A DNA stretch of 64,000 nucleotides from Halodesulfovibrio aestuarii DSM 17919 = ATCC 29578 (GCF_000384815.1 NZ_ARQF01000016.1:1-64000), one strand, 5' to 3'. Counted from the stretch's first letter, positions 54,396-63,828 are shown. Notes: generated by a model from the letters alone, not told the origin. Made by a program: numbers and translations.

Positions 54396-55066
54396 AAGCA
54401 GCTGTTTCCATTGCCGCAAAAGACCTGAAACTTGTGCTTGCACGAGGAACAGGACTTATTCAGGCACTTCTACTCGGCTTACTGCTTATCTTTGTATTCA
54501 GTTTGTCTCAGCAGATCGGTGAAAAAATGAGTGCACAGGCTGCTGCTGCCATCTTCTGGCTGGCTTCAGTATTCTGTCAGGTACTTATCTTTAATACGTT
54601 ATTCAGTCTGGAAGAACAAAACGGCGCACGCTTCGGCCTGCTCCTTTCCCCTGCCCCTGTGCAGTCGGTCTGGATAGGCAAAGCCCTCGGCGGTTTCGTT
54701 CTTCTTTTATGTGCGCAGGCAGTATTTCTACCGGCAACAATCGTTTTTCTTGGTCAATCTGTATCCAACTTATGGCATATAGGGCTGGCAATGCTCATTG
54801 CCATTGACCTTGGATTAATTTTGCTCGGAGCACTGCTTGGTGCGCTTTCACAGGGACAGGCTGCCAAAGAGTCTTTACTCTCTATCATTCTGTTCCCGTT
54901 ACTTATTCCTATTCTGCTTGCAGGTGTACGCGTCGGGTCTGCCGCTTTTTCCGGTATCATTCCGGAAGGATTCGGGGACTGGCTCGGCATTGCCTGTGCG
55001 TTTGATGCGCTGTTCGGTGCCGCGGGGCTTTTGCTCTTCGGCTACATTTACAGCGGAGAAGAATAG
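54389..55066 (+). CDS. ccmB: CcmB haem-exporter membrane subunit
   Basis: 225 residues with six membrane helices. The family opening AVSIAAKDLKLVLARGTGL and LEEQNGARFGLLLSPAP are evident, as is LSIILFPLLIPILLAGVR. GGAGG precedes ATG 54389. It forms the CcmA2BC complex with the ATPase upstream and CcmC downstream. Confidence 0.94.
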   Translation: MLKAAVSIAAKDLKLVLARGTGLIQALLLGLLLIFVFSLSQQIGEKMSAQAAAAIFWLASVFCQVLIFNTLFSLEEQNGARFGLLLSPAPVQSVWIGKALGGFVLLLCAQAVFLPATIVFLGQSVSNLWHIGLAMLIAIDLGLILLGALLGALSQGQAAKESLLSIILFPLLIPILLAGVRVGSAAFSGIIPEGFGDWLGIACAFDALFGAAGLLLFGYIYSGEE

Positions 55067-55198
55067 GGTTGAAGACAACAGCGCTTCCGCTGCGCTGAAT
55101 TGTCCCACTCCCAATAGGAAAAAACTTTGTCAGTAACTGGCTGTTTTGCTATATAAATCAAACAGTCAGAGATGCAGATAACAGTTACAGAGGATATA

Positions 55199-55873
55199 AT
55201 GCGAACAAAATGGATAGCACCTGTGGCGCTTCTGGCCGCACCGGCGATGGCATTAAGCCAGTACCTCATCTACCAGTATGCCCCTGTTGAACAGGTAATG
55301 GGCATAGTGCAGAAGGTGTTTTACACTCACCTGCCGCTGGCATGGTGGTCACTCCTCAGCTTCTTCTGTGTATTCGTTGCCTCCATTATGTATTTGAAAA
55401 CCCGCAAGCGTTTCTGGGACAATGTCGCAGCAGCATCAGCAGAAGTGGGTGTTCTTTTCAGCGGACTGGCTCTGGTCACCGGAATGATCTGGGGACGGCA
55501 CAGCTGGGGTGTCTGGTGGACATGGGATCCGCGTCTCACCACGACCCTCGTTATGTGGTTCGTATACGCAGGCTACCTAATTCTGCGTTCCATGTCCCTT
55601 TCTACAGAACGCAAAGCTGTGGTCAGCTCTGTTGTCGGCATTGCCGCGTTCATTGATGTACCGCTTGTTTTCCTTTCCGCCCGTTTGTGGCGTTCTATCC
55701 ACCCGGCTGTATTCAACAGCAAAACAGGTGGACTGGAACCGGAAATGAAAATTACGGCTATCGTCTGTGTTCTCTGCTTCGGTCTTATCTGGGCCACCCT
55801 TGTAGGCATCCGCTCCTCGCAGATGGCGCTCTCTGACCGTATTGATAATCTGACAACACATGACGAACTTTAA
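55199..55873 (+). CDS. ccmC: CcmC haem-delivery protein
   Basis: 224 residues from ATG 55199 (GAGG 6 nt upstream; 55172 is in frame but lacks one). Six membrane helices, with haem-ligand His in YTHLPLAWW and the WWD motif WGVWWTWDPRLTTTLVMW. The last 40 residues (after EMKI) form one hydrophobic helix and the tail LVGIRSSQMALSDRID; this tail reappears in the next small gene. CcmC loads haem onto CcmE. Confidence 0.94.
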   Translation: MRTKWIAPVALLAAPAMALSQYLIYQYAPVEQVMGIVQKVFYTHLPLAWWSLLSFFCVFVASIMYLKTRKRFWDNVAAASAEVGVLFSGLALVTGMIWGRHSWGVWWTWDPRLTTTLVMWFVYAGYLILRSMSLSTERKAVVSSVVGIAAFIDVPLVFLSARLWRSIHPAVFNSKTGGLEPEMKITAIVCVLCFGLIWATLVGIRSSQMALSDRIDNLTTHDEL

Positions 55874-55909
55874 CCATCTGAATAAATAAGAAACAGAAGG
55901 GCATTCACA

Positions 55910-56065
55910 ATGGAAAGCTTTAGCTGGCCTCTTATGACGAACCTTGCAGTTATTATCTGTGCGGTCTGCTTCGGCCTTATTTGTGCAGCTCTTGTGGGTA
56001 TTCGTTCATCTCAGGTGGCTCTTACAGACCGCATTGAGAAGTTAACAAAACACTACAAAAAATAA
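55910..56065 (+). CDS. Chimeric ccm mini-gene: CcmD-like head, CcmC-like tail
   Basis: 51 residues: MESFSWPLMTNLAV, one hydrophobic helix, then LVGIRSSQVALTDRIEKLTK. The first 14 or so residues mirror the start of the next gene (MESSNWLLMANVAV). The last 40 align with the C-terminus of CcmC at about 24 identical positions (CFGLI, LVGIRSSQ, AL, DRI shared). AAGGG lies before ATG 55910. It therefore looks like a product of local duplication and recombination between ccmD-like and ccmC 3' sequences. It may be a second CcmD, a single-helix partner of CcmC/CcmE. Confidence 0.75.
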   Translation: MESFSWPLMTNLAVIICAVCFGLICAALVGIRSSQVALTDRIEKLTKHYKK

Positions 56066-56101
56066 CCGCCTGAATTTACAAGGCACTCAAGGAGATTCAT
56101 C

Positions 56102-56236
56102 ATGGAAAGCTCCAACTGGCTCCTCATGGCTAACGTTGCAGTCTGGGTAGGCATTGCAGGCTACCTCTTCTTTATCGCACGCAAACATTGCGAGTTAAGC
56201 AAACGCGTTCGCCAAATGGAGCTGCTGAATGACTAA
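56102..56236 (+). CDS. ccmD: CcmD-like single-helix protein, 44 aa
   Basis: One membrane helix (NVAVWVGIAGYLFFIAR) followed by a basic amphipathic tail (RKHCELSKRVRQMELLND), the layout of CcmD. AAGGAG precedes ATG 56102. It sits between the CcmC-tail mini-gene and the TPR gene, whose start overlaps its stop. CcmD helps release holo-CcmE from the CcmABC complex. Confidence 0.75.
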   Translation: MESSNWLLMANVAVWVGIAGYLFFIARKHCELSKRVRQMELLND

Positions 56237-56804
56237 TGCTCCAATGAGGCAACCGACTACGGTTGCAAAAATATTCATTGCGGCAATCCTTCTGGGATTT
56301 GCTGTAATGCTCGTTACCTCGAGCTTTTACCGTACCAAGCACCCGAGCCTGACCAAAGTTGTCCAGCCTCGCAACACGGTTTCCGCAGAAGCTAAAAACG
56401 ATAGCTCTGCACACATTGCAGAGCTTATGGGCAAGCTCAAAGAAGACGCAAACAATGTGAAGCTGCTTGAAGAAATTGCCCAGCATTTTATGGATGATGG
56501 AGAATACAGTCAGGCTCGCATGTTTATCCAGCGCGGCATTACAGCCCAGCCGAATAACGCGCACCTGTTCTACATGCTCGGCATGGCCAACTTTAAGCTG
56601 CAAAGCTACAGCAAAGCAGCTAAAGCTTTTGAGACCTCTATTGCTATTGCAGATGATCCTTCTGCGCGCTATAATCTGGGGGTACTGCTTAAGTACTATC
56701 TGGATAAACCAGCAGAGGGTAACGAACAGTTTAAAAAGATTGTTTCCTCATCTGCCAATAAAAATCTTAAAGCCGCTGCGCAAAAAGAACTCAATGACAA
56801 ATAA
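56229..56804 (+). CDS. TPR protein, CcmI/CycH-like
   Basis: 191 residues. One N-terminal membrane helix (IFIAAILLGFAVMLVTSSF) and then a periplasmic-facing domain with three TPR-like helical hairpins from about residue 65: LLEEIAQHFMDDGEYSQARM, AHLFYMLGMANFKLQSYSKA, ARYNLGVLLKYYLDKP. Position at the end of the ccm operon suggests an apocytochrome chaperone like CcmI. In a system without CcmH, such a protein could present apocytochrome to CcmF. The operon terminator follows. Confidence 0.85.
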   Translation: MTNAPMRQPTTVAKIFIAAILLGFAVMLVTSSFYRTKHPSLTKVVQPRNTVSAEAKNDSSAHIAELMGKLKEDANNVKLLEEIAQHFMDDGEYSQARMFIQRGITAQPNNAHLFYMLGMANFKLQSYSKAAKAFETSIAIADDPSARYNLGVLLKYYLDKPAEGNEQFKKIVSSSANKNLKAAAQKELNDK

Positions 56805-56827
56805 ATTTAACAGATTACACTAACGCA

Positions 56828-56860
56828 CAAAGCGCATTGCACTTGCAATGCGCTTTTTTT
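56828..56860 (+). terminator. ccm operon terminator
   Basis: Perfect 12-bp stem AAGCGCATTGCA / TGCAATGCGCTT with a 2-nt loop and a run of T residues. Confidence 0.92.
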
Positions 56861-56984
56861 ATACCCGATACGTATTGTACATGAAGCCCATTTGTCTCAT
56901 GCTGTATCAGATCATCTTTTAAAGATTTTATGGTATAGTCCCTACGAAATCGGTTTCACTACTACTAAAAAGTATAATCAACCG

Positions 56985-57013
56985 TTGACATAGAATCAAA
57001 GGGCGCATACGCT
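56985..57013 (+). promoter_or_regulatory. Possible guaB promoter
   Basis: TTGACA (56985-56990) and TACGCT (57008-57013) with a 17-bp spacer. The -35 is perfect and the -10 weak. It would place the transcript start near 57020 and leave a leader of about 130 nt. Confidence 0.4.
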
Positions 57014-57073
57014 AACGGGATTACCTAAAGTACTATCCGCCTAAACACACTAGGGAAGAAAGTACTGAACTCC

Positions 57074-57116
57074 AGGCCGGTTAAACGCGTGAATTTACGC
57101 TACTGTGGCCTTTTTT
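57074..57116 (+). terminator. Terminator-like hairpin in the guaB leader (possible attenuator)
   Basis: AGGCC pairs with GGCCT around an inner GCGT/ACGC helix, followed by TTTTTT, 36 nt before guaB. No gene lies between the ccm terminator and guaB, so this hairpin probably acts on guaB transcription itself. Confidence 0.5.
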
Positions 57117-57151
57117 AATAGCTACCCAAAACTTATTTGGAGACCCACACA

Positions 57152-58609
57152 ATGAGCGTAATCTTAGGCAAAGCACTGACTTTTGACGACGTGTTGCTTC
57201 TTCCAGGTTATTCTGAAGCCACGCCGGATCAGGTGGACCTCTCCACCAAGCTCACAAATTCCATCGCACTGAACATTCCACTTATTTCAGCAGCAATGGA
57301 TACCGTCACCGAATCTGACATGGCCATCGCAATGGCCCGACACGGTGGCATCGGTGTTATTCACAAAAATATGCCATTTGAGCAGCAGTGCCTCGAAGTA
57401 GAAAAGGTTAAGAAATCTGAATCCGGAATGATTCTTGACCCTGTGACCGTTGAGCCTACCCTGACCATCACTCAGGCTCTCGAAGTTATGTCTACTTACA
57501 GAATTTCCGGCCTTCCTGTCGTTGAAAACGGAAACCTCGTTGGTATCATCACCAACCGTGACGTTCGTTTCGTCGACGATCCTGACGAAACTCTTGTTTC
57601 TGACATGATGACCAAAGACAAGCTTGTAACTGTTCCTGTTGGCACCACTCTGGAACAGGCAAAAGAACACTTGCACAAGCACCGCATTGAAAAACTGCTT
57701 GTTGTCGACGATGACAACACCCTGCAGGGCATCATTACCATGAAGGATATTGAGAAAGAAATTAAATATCCTAAGGCATGTAAAGATGCGAACGGCCGTC
57801 TTCGTGTCGCAGCAGCCCTCGGTGTTGGTGAAGATTGTAAAGAACGCGCTCAGGGTCTGCTCGACGCAGGTGCTGATGTTCTCGTTCTTGACTCTGCACA
57901 CGGCCACTCACTGAACATTCTTAAAGCTGTAGAATCTATTCGCACCTCCTTCCCTGATGCGCAGATTATTGCCGGCAACGTCGCGACCTACGAAGGTGCA
58001 AAAGCTTTGTTCGAAGCTGGCGCAGACACCGTTAAGGTTGGCATCGGCCCTGGCTCCATCTGTACTACTCGAATTGTTGCGGGCGTTGGTGTTCCACAGA
58101 TCACAGCCGTTCAGGAATGCTGTAAAGCAGCCAAAGAATTTGGCCGTCACATCATTGCTGACGGTGGCATCAAATACTCCGGCGACATTGTAAAAGCTCT
58201 GTGCGTCGGCGCATCTTCTATCATGATCGGTTCACTCTTCGCAGGTACTGACGAATCCCCGGGTGAAACTGTTCTTTATCAGGGTCGTCGTTACAAAAAC
58301 TACCGCGGCATGGGTTCCATCGATGCAATGAAAGCTGGTAGCTCAGACCGTTACTTCCAGGAAAAGAGCAAAAAACTTGTTCCTGAAGGTATCGTTGGAC
58401 GCGTGCCGTACAAAGGCCCTGTTCAGGACTCCGTATACCAGCTCTTAGGTGGTCTTCGTTCCGGTATGGGTTACATTGGCGCAAAAACTATTGTTGACAT
58501 GCCTGAGGTTTCCAAAATGGTGGAAATTTCTACTGCAGGTCTTCGTGAATCTCATGTTCACGACGTTATCATTACGAAAGAAGCTCCCAACTACCGAGTT
58601 GAGAACTAA
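57152..58609 (+). CDS. guaB: IMP dehydrogenase
   Basis: 485 residues from ATG 57152 (GGAG 9 nt upstream; the in-frame ATG 57137 is less well placed). Converts IMP to XMP with NAD+, the first committed step to GMP. Catalytic Cys lies in [15 protein letters not shown] (about 300), with the N-terminal [11 protein letters not shown] and GMGSIDAM in the flap region. A CBS pair occupies about 95-205. C-terminal [12 protein letters not shown] is the family end. Leads the guaB-guaA operon behind a possible attenuator. Confidence 0.96.
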   Translation: MSVILGKALTFDDVLLLPGYSEATPDQVDLSTKLTNSIALNIPLISAAMDTVTESDMAIAMARHGGIGVIHKNMPFEQQCLEVEKVKKSESGMILDPVTVEPTLTITQALEVMSTYRISGLPVVENGNLVGIITNRDVRFVDDPDETLVSDMMTKDKLVTVPVGTTLEQAKEHLHKHRIEKLLVVDDDNTLQGIITMKDIEKEIKYPKACKDANGRLRVAAALGVGEDCKERAQGLLDAGADVLVLDSAHGHSLNILKAVESIRTSFPDAQIIAGNVATYEGAKALFEAGADTVKVGIGPGSICTTRIVAGVGVPQITAVQECCKAAKEFGRHIIADGGIKYSGDIVKALCVGASSIMIGSLFAGTDESPGETVLYQGRRYKNYRGMGSIDAMKAGSSDRYFQEKSKKLVPEGIVGRVPYKGPVQDSVYQLLGGLRSGMGYIGAKTIVDMPEVSKMVEISTAGLRESHVHDVIITKEAPNYRVEN

Positions 58610-58630
58610 TCTCTCTTTCTAGAGGAACTT

Positions 58631-60181
58631 ATGGACGCAATTAGCAAAGTCGTTATTGTTGACTACGGCTCTCAGTTTACTCAGCTTATCGCACGTCGCG
58701 TACGCGAAGCGGGCGTATACTCTGAAATTCACCCTTGCATCGTTACAGCTGAAGAAGTCAAAGCAATGAATCCTTCTGCTGTGATTCTTTCCGGTGGCCC
58801 TTCAAGCGTAGGCGATGAAGACGCACCTACTCTTGACATGGGTCTGCTTGAGCTTGGCGTACCAGTACTCGGTATCTGCTACGGCATGCAGCTTCTCGCG
58901 CACAACATGGGTGGCAAACTTGCAAGCTCTGAGACTCGTGAATACGGTCCTGCAGACTTTAAAATGACTGCAGACTGCCCTCTCTTTGCTGACCTTAACC
59001 GTGAAGAATCCTTACGTGTATGGATGTCTCACGGCGATCAGGTTAAAGCTGTGCCGCCTTGTTTCGAGATCATCGGTTCTACCGAGACTCTTGAAGTTGC
59101 AGCTATGGCGTGCGTAGAGAAAAACATTTACGCTCTCCAGTACCATCCGGAAGTACATCACTCCGAAGGTGGCGACACCATGATCAACAACTTCCTCTTC
59201 AAGATCGCAGGAATAACTCCAGACTGGACAATGTCAGGATTTATCGACTCTGTTATCAAAGATTGTCAGGAAACAGTTGGTCCTGAAGGCAACGTCGTTT
59301 GCGGACTCTCCGGCGGCATTGACTCAACCGTTGTTGCTGTTCTTCTGAACAAAGCAATCGGTCATCGTCTCCACTGCATCTTTGTTGACAACGGCCTCAT
59401 GCGTCAGAACGAAGTTGAAGAAGTTTCCAGCTACCTGCGCGAACACTTCGACCTCAACCTCACTGTTGTAGACGCCCGTGAGCGTTTCTTGTCCAAACTT
59501 GAAGGCGTTGAAGATCCTGAGAAAAAACGCAAAATCATCGGCTACGAATTTATCGATGTATTTGATAAAGAAGCAGCACGAATTGAAAACGTTAAATTCC
59601 TTGCACAGGGCACCCTGTACCCTGACGTAATCGAATCTATCTCTCACAAAGGGCCTTCTGCTGTAATCAAAAGCCATCACAACGTCGGCGGCCTGCCTGA
59701 CGATATGGAACTTGAACTCATCGAGCCGCTTCGCGAGCTCTTTAAAGATGAAGTACGTAAAGTTGCTATCGAACTCGGCATGCCTGACTCCGTAGTTTGG
59801 CGTCATCCATTCCCTGGTCCTGGTCTTGCCATCCGTATTATCGGTGAAATTACCGATGAACGTCTCACTATTTTGAGAAAAGCAGATAAAATCGTACAGA
59901 ACGAGTTGACTGCATCCGGATGGTATCGCAAAGTGTGGCAGGGCTTTGCTGTTCTGCTGCCGCTTAAGACTGTTGGGGTTATGGGCGACGACAGAACCTA
60001 CGAAAACGTTATTGCCCTTCGTATTGTGGATAGTGTAGATGCTATGACAGCTGACTGGGCACGCCTTCCTTCCGAACTGCTGGAAAAAATTTCCAGCCGT
60101 ATCATTAACGAAGTGAATGGCGTAAACCGCGTTGTTTATGACATCTCCTCCAAGCCACCGAGCACTATCGAGTGGGAATAA
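58631..60181 (+). CDS. guaA: GMP synthase (glutamine-hydrolysing)
   Basis: 516 residues. Class I amidotransferase domain (about 1-195): [15 protein letters not shown] with the catalytic Cys, and [13 protein letters not shown] with His and Glu. ATP-pyrophosphatase P-loop [18 protein letters not shown] (about 218). The dimerisation domain ends KPPSTIEWE, the universal GuaA tail. It follows guaB by 21 nt and completes XMP to GMP. AGAGGA precedes ATG 58631. Confidence 0.97.
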   Translation: MDAISKVVIVDYGSQFTQLIARRVREAGVYSEIHPCIVTAEEVKAMNPSAVILSGGPSSVGDEDAPTLDMGLLELGVPVLGICYGMQLLAHNMGGKLASSETREYGPADFKMTADCPLFADLNREESLRVWMSHGDQVKAVPPCFEIIGSTETLEVAAMACVEKNIYALQYHPEVHHSEGGDTMINNFLFKIAGITPDWTMSGFIDSVIKDCQETVGPEGNVVCGLSGGIDSTVVAVLLNKAIGHRLHCIFVDNGLMRQNEVEEVSSYLREHFDLNLTVVDARERFLSKLEGVEDPEKKRKIIGYEFIDVFDKEAARIENVKFLAQGTLYPDVIESISHKGPSAVIKSHHNVGGLPDDMELELIEPLRELFKDEVRKVAIELGMPDSVVWRHPFPGPGLAIRIIGEITDERLTILRKADKIVQNELTASGWYRKVWQGFAVLLPLKTVGVMGDDRTYENVIALRIVDSVDAMTADWARLPSELLEKISSRIINEVNGVNRVVYDISSKPPSTIEWE

Positions 60182-60210
60182 GCCAACCTTAGCTAATTGG
60201 GCGTGACTGC

Positions 60211-60591
60211 ATGTTTGGAATCGGTACTACTGAAATACTGGTTATTCTTGTTGTAGCACTTATTGTGCTGGGTCCTAAGAGTTTGCCGAAAGTGGCTCGT
60301 ACACTTGGGAAAGGTCTTGCGGAATTCCGCCGTGTATCTACTGACTTTCAGCGTACTATCAACACTGAAATCGCATTAGATGAACACGCAAAAGAGAAAA
60401 AAGCTGCTGAAAAGAAAATTTTCGGTGACGAAGACTCTAAAACGGAAGCAAAATCTGCTCCTGAACCGGCTGCCGAGTCGTCAACAGCTGACGCTACCGG
60501 AAACCTCGCAGTAGCTCCCGACAATGCAGAAGATGCTCAGCCGATAGCTAAAGAGACTGCTGACCAAAAGACCGAGAAGGAACAGGCGTAA
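60211..60591 (+). CDS. tatB: TatB-like twin-arginine translocase subunit
   Basis: 126 residues: one membrane helix (MFGIGTTEILVILVVALIVL), the Tat hinge GPKSLPKVARTLGKGLAEF, then an amphipathic helix and an Ala/Glu/Lys-rich tail. The FGIGTTE..VLGPKSLPK wording fits TatB more than TatA, and the neighbour is tatC; the TatA/TatB split is still a judgement. Its stop overlaps the tatC start (TAATG). Confidence 0.88.
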   Translation: MFGIGTTEILVILVVALIVLGPKSLPKVARTLGKGLAEFRRVSTDFQRTINTEIALDEHAKEKKAAEKKIFGDEDSKTEAKSAPEPAAESSTADATGNLAVAPDNAEDAQPIAKETADQKTEKEQA

Positions 60592-61709
60592 TGAGCGTTG
60601 ATAAAAAAAATGACGCTCAGCCTTCTGAAGCAGACGAAACTGCTTCCAATGACGAGCACATTGAAGACGTTGAGTCTTCTGAGACTGATACTTCTGACAA
60701 TGTGCACGCAGACGGAAGCGATGATTCTGATCCTTCTGCTGAGATAGAGTTCTCAGACGGTTCCCGTCCTGATCACATAGATGATCATGACGACGAAGAT
60801 ATAGATAACACCGCGTCCGAGGCACATGCTGCCTCGGACGACGGTGATTCTAATGATAACGAACAGGAATCTTCTACTCCCCCTACTCTGATAGACCATA
60901 TTAATGCGTTGGATAATGAGGACGAGGATGATGAAGACGAAGAAGAAGAGTCAATGACTCTCCTGCAGCACCTTGATGAGCTTCGCGTGCGCTTAAAGCG
61001 CATCAGCTTTGCAATCATCATCGGCTGTCTTGCCTGTTACAGTTTTGCTGAAAAGCTCTTTGATTATCTGGTAATGCCGATGGTTGCGGTAATGCCGGAC
61101 CAAAGTTCTTTCATCTACACAGCGCCGCATGAAGCGTTTGTGACCTACCTTAAAGTAGCCGCCTTGGCAGGCTTTTTTATCTCCAGTCCTTATATTTTCT
61201 ACCAAATATGGGCATTTATTGCACCGGGACTGTATGAAGAAGAGCGTAAGTACATTATTCCAATCGCATTTTTCTCTGCTGCCTGTTTTATAGGCGGCGG
61301 CGCATTTGCCTACTTTATTGTATTCCCGTTTGCTTTTGAATTTTTCATGAGCTTTAACACAGGCCACATTCAGGCCATGCTTAAGCTCAACGAATATTTA
61401 AGCTTCTCGATGAAGCTGATCTTCGCCTTCGGCCTTGTTTTTGAGATGCCGCTGTTTGCCCTGTTCCTGAGCAGATTAGGAATTGTGACAGCAGAAATGA
61501 TGCGTAAAGCACGTAAGTTTGCTATACTCTTCTCATTTGTCCTGGCTGCTATCCTTACGCCACCGGATGTTGTATCCCAGCTTCTCATGGCGGGACCATT
61601 GATGATTCTGTATGAAATCTCAATTGTCATCGCTGCAGTCTTCGGCAAACGCCGCCCTTCCGAGGAAGACGACGACACCGAAGATGATGAAGCAGTGGCT
61701 GAGTCTTAA
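60591..61709 (+). CDS. tatC: TatC with long acidic N-terminal extension
   Basis: 372 residues, against about 250 usual. The TatC core begins near residue 122 (MTLLQHLDELRVRLKR) and has six membrane helices, with PHEAFVTYLKVAALAGFFIS, YQIWAFIAPGLYEEE and LTPPDVVSQLLMAGPLMILY. The first 120 residues are a disordered Asp/Glu/Ser chain with a run of about ten consecutive acidic residues near 110-120; the C-terminus is also acidic. The start is secure: AAGGAA 7 nt upstream and one-base overlap with tatB. The core binds the twin-arginine signal of folded exports such as hydrogenases. Confidence 0.93.
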   Translation: MSVDKKNDAQPSEADETASNDEHIEDVESSETDTSDNVHADGSDDSDPSAEIEFSDGSRPDHIDDHDDEDIDNTASEAHAASDDGDSNDNEQESSTPPTLIDHINALDNEDEDDEDEEEESMTLLQHLDELRVRLKRISFAIIIGCLACYSFAEKLFDYLVMPMVAVMPDQSSFIYTAPHEAFVTYLKVAALAGFFISSPYIFYQIWAFIAPGLYEEERKYIIPIAFFSAACFIGGGAFAYFIVFPFAFEFFMSFNTGHIQAMLKLNEYLSFSMKLIFAFGLVFEMPLFALFLSRLGIVTAEMMRKARKFAILFSFVLAAILTPPDVVSQLLMAGPLMILYEISIVIAAVFGKRRPSEEDDDTEDDEAVAES

Positions 61710-61743
61710 CAGACTCCTTCCTGCACTCTACTAGGTGTACTAC

Positions 61744-61768
61744 AGGCCGGGCTTTTGCCCGGCTTTTA
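61744..61768 (+). terminator. Terminator after tatC
   Basis: GCCGGGC / GCCCGGC with loop TTTT and TTTT tail. Confidence 0.8.
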
Positions 61769-61799
61769 ACCATCTACCGACTAAATCTGAGGTAAACGT

Positions 61800-62390
61800 A
61801 TGACTCAACGTACCGCAACCATTACAAGAGACACAAGTGAAACCAAAGTATCACTGACTCTTACTCTGGACGGAACCAGCAATGTAGACGTGAAAACTGG
61901 TTGGGGTTTTGCCGACCACATGCTCACCCTTATCGCATTCTGGGGCGGCTTTGATCTCCATATTCATTGTGACGGAGATTTACACGTTGATGCACATCAT
62001 ACACTCGAAGATATTGGTATCTGCCTCGGTAATGCCCTTCGCGAAGCTCTTGGAGACCGAAAAGGTATCAACCGCATCGGCATGGCTAAAGTGCCAATGG
62101 ACGAATCAATCTCTGAAGTGAACATCGACATTTCCGGTCGCCCTTATCTTGTGTATCGCGGTGACGACCTATTGCCTCCTGTTATTGCCGGTGATGAGTC
62201 TGACCTGTGGCGCGAATTCTTCAAATCCGTCAGTTATGGCGCAAGAATAAACATGCATATTTCTTACCTTTATGGTAAAAATGGGCATCACCTGCTCGAA
62301 TCAGCATGTAAAGGCTTAGGATTGGCTCTGCGCATGGCTGCTTCCTGTGACCGAAACCAACTACTCAGCACCAAAGGGAGTCTTGATTAA
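61800..62390 (+). CDS. hisB: Imidazoleglycerol-phosphate dehydratase
   Basis: 196 residues, monofunctional HisB, sixth step of histidine synthesis. The two repeated metal-binding halves are visible: [15 protein letters not shown] with [16 protein letters not shown]-type motif ([11 protein letters not shown], about 62-72), and the second [16 protein letters not shown] (about 163-178). GAGGT precedes ATG 61800. Its stop overlaps the start of the following lipoprotein gene (TAATG). Confidence 0.96.
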   Translation: MTQRTATITRDTSETKVSLTLTLDGTSNVDVKTGWGFADHMLTLIAFWGGFDLHIHCDGDLHVDAHHTLEDIGICLGNALREALGDRKGINRIGMAKVPMDESISEVNIDISGRPYLVYRGDDLLPPVIAGDESDLWREFFKSVSYGARINMHISYLYGKNGHHLLESACKGLGLALRMAASCDRNQLLSTKGSLD

Positions 62391-63040
62391 TGCATAAACA
62401 TCTTCGTCATACCGGCCTTATTCTTTGCCTAGTTGGCTTGTTTATGGTTGGCGGTTGCGCTAAACCCACACCACCTGCCCAATTACCACCATTAGCTATG
62501 GGGCTGGCAAACTTTACCCAGCCGACCACCACTGGCGAATTGCTTGCTGGATACATCCCTTCCGACCAGTTTAAAGTTTCTGCTGAAACTCTGGACAAAC
62601 TGAATGCTGATTTTGAAAAACTTTTGATGACAGAAACTACCCGCGTATATACGAGCGGTGCCGCTGCGAGCCAGTGTTACGAAATTACCACGGCACAACA
62701 CAGAGAAGATCCGCTCAATGCGTTACAATTCTGGAATCAGGTTGGCATATGTATGAAGGCAGACGTTCTTATCATTCCGCAAGTAATTGACTGGACACCT
62801 CGCGAAGGTGGCAATATGGGCGCATTCCAGTCTGCGGGTGTTAATATGGACTTCTACACATTACGCGTTGATGCTGAAGAGCCTTCAATCTCACGTTTTC
62901 ATTTTGAAGAAACCCAAGAAAGCCTTTCTGAAAACCTTCTCAACATTAAAAAGTGGTTCAAGCGTAAAGGTCACTGGATTACAGCTGAACAGCTTGCTGA
63001 AGAAGGAATGCGTCAGGCTATAACGGAGCTTGGTCTGTGA
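62390..63040 (+). CDS. Hypothetical lipoprotein between hisB and hisA
   Basis: 216 residues. The signal peptide ends in lipobox VGGC (Cys 23). The mature part is alpha/beta with [17 protein letters not shown] near residue 125, and [20 protein letters not shown] near 170. That pattern (a periplasmic fold with a D..I.P.V.DW strand and a late F.E..Q.L.EN.L motif) resembles outer-membrane assembly or DUF799-type lipoproteins, but I cannot name the family. It overlaps hisB at its start and hisA at its end, so it is translated from the his mRNA. Confidence 0.8.
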   Translation: MHKHLRHTGLILCLVGLFMVGGCAKPTPPAQLPPLAMGLANFTQPTTTGELLAGYIPSDQFKVSAETLDKLNADFEKLLMTETTRVYTSGAAASQCYEITTAQHREDPLNALQFWNQVGICMKADVLIIPQVIDWTPREGGNMGAFQSAGVNMDFYTLRVDAEEPSISRFHFEETQESLSENLLNIKKWFKRKGHWITAEQLAEEGMRQAITELGL

Positions 63041-63771
63041 TAATTTTTCCTGCTGTAGACATTAAAGGCGGACAGGCTGTTCGTCTTAAACAGGGTAAAG
63101 CCGATCAGGAAACTGTGTTTTCCTCCGATCCGGTAGCAATGGCAAAAAAATGGCAGGAACAAGGCGGCAAATGGCTCCATGTAATTGATCTTGATGGTGC
63201 TTTTTCCGGCGAACCAGTCAACCGTGATCTTATTAAAAACATCTGCTCCAGCGTAGATATGCCTGTTCAGCTCGGCGGTGGCATCCGCGATCTGAAAACC
63301 GCAAAAGCGTATCTTGACGCTGGCGTTTCCCGTCTGATCATCGGTACTATCGCGCTGACGGAACCTGAATTATTCGGCTCCATCTGCAAGGCATTTCCGG
63401 GTAAAATCGGTGTGTCCCTTGATGCAGAAGGCGGCGTATTAAAAACAAAAGGCTGGGTAGAAGACAGCGGCCTTACTATCTACGATGTGCTCCCGCGCAT
63501 GGAAGAACAAGGCGTAGCTTTCATCATCTACACCGACATCGACCGCGATGGTATGCAGACTGGTGTCAACCTGCCTGCACTTACCAAACTGGCGCAGACA
63601 TCGTCTGTTCCTGTAATTGCTGCAGGCGGTGTTGCAACTCTTGATGATATCAAGGCACTGTACCCGCTCACAAAGCAAGCCAACCTTGAAGGTGCTATTT
63701 CCGGAAAAGCTATATACACCGGAACGCTTGACCTTAAAGAAGCTTCTGACTGGATTGCAGCGCAAGACTAG
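63037..63771 (+). CDS. hisA: ProFAR isomerase (phosphoribosylformimino-AICAR-P isomerase)
   Basis: 244 residues, TIM barrel of histidine synthesis step four. The general-base Asp is in [17 protein letters not shown] (about Asp 8), the second Asp in [12 protein letters not shown] (about 166), and phosphate loops in [12 protein letters not shown] and [10 protein letters not shown]. It starts at GTG 63037, sharing GTGA with the lipoprotein stop, so translation is coupled. Confidence 0.95.
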   Translation: MIIFPAVDIKGGQAVRLKQGKADQETVFSSDPVAMAKKWQEQGGKWLHVIDLDGAFSGEPVNRDLIKNICSSVDMPVQLGGGIRDLKTAKAYLDAGVSRLIIGTIALTEPELFGSICKAFPGKIGVSLDAEGGVLKTKGWVEDSGLTIYDVLPRMEEQGVAFIIYTDIDRDGMQTGVNLPALTKLAQTSSVPVIAAGGVATLDDIKALYPLTKQANLEGAISGKAIYTGTLDLKEASDWIAAQD

Positions 63772-63793
63772 CAACTCCGGACATACAAAGAGT

Positions 63794-63828
63794 AAAGCGA
63801 ACCTGTAGTATTCAGGTTCGCTTTTTTA
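63794..63828 (+). terminator. Terminator after hisA
   Basis: Perfect 12-bp stem AAAGCGAACCTG / CAGGTTCGCTTT with loop TAGTATT and a T-run. Confidence 0.92.

Noticed and set aside
56941-57060. Guanine/purine riboswitch upstream of guaB.
   Set aside because: The conserved core words of the purine aptamer are absent; only a terminator-like hairpin is supportable.
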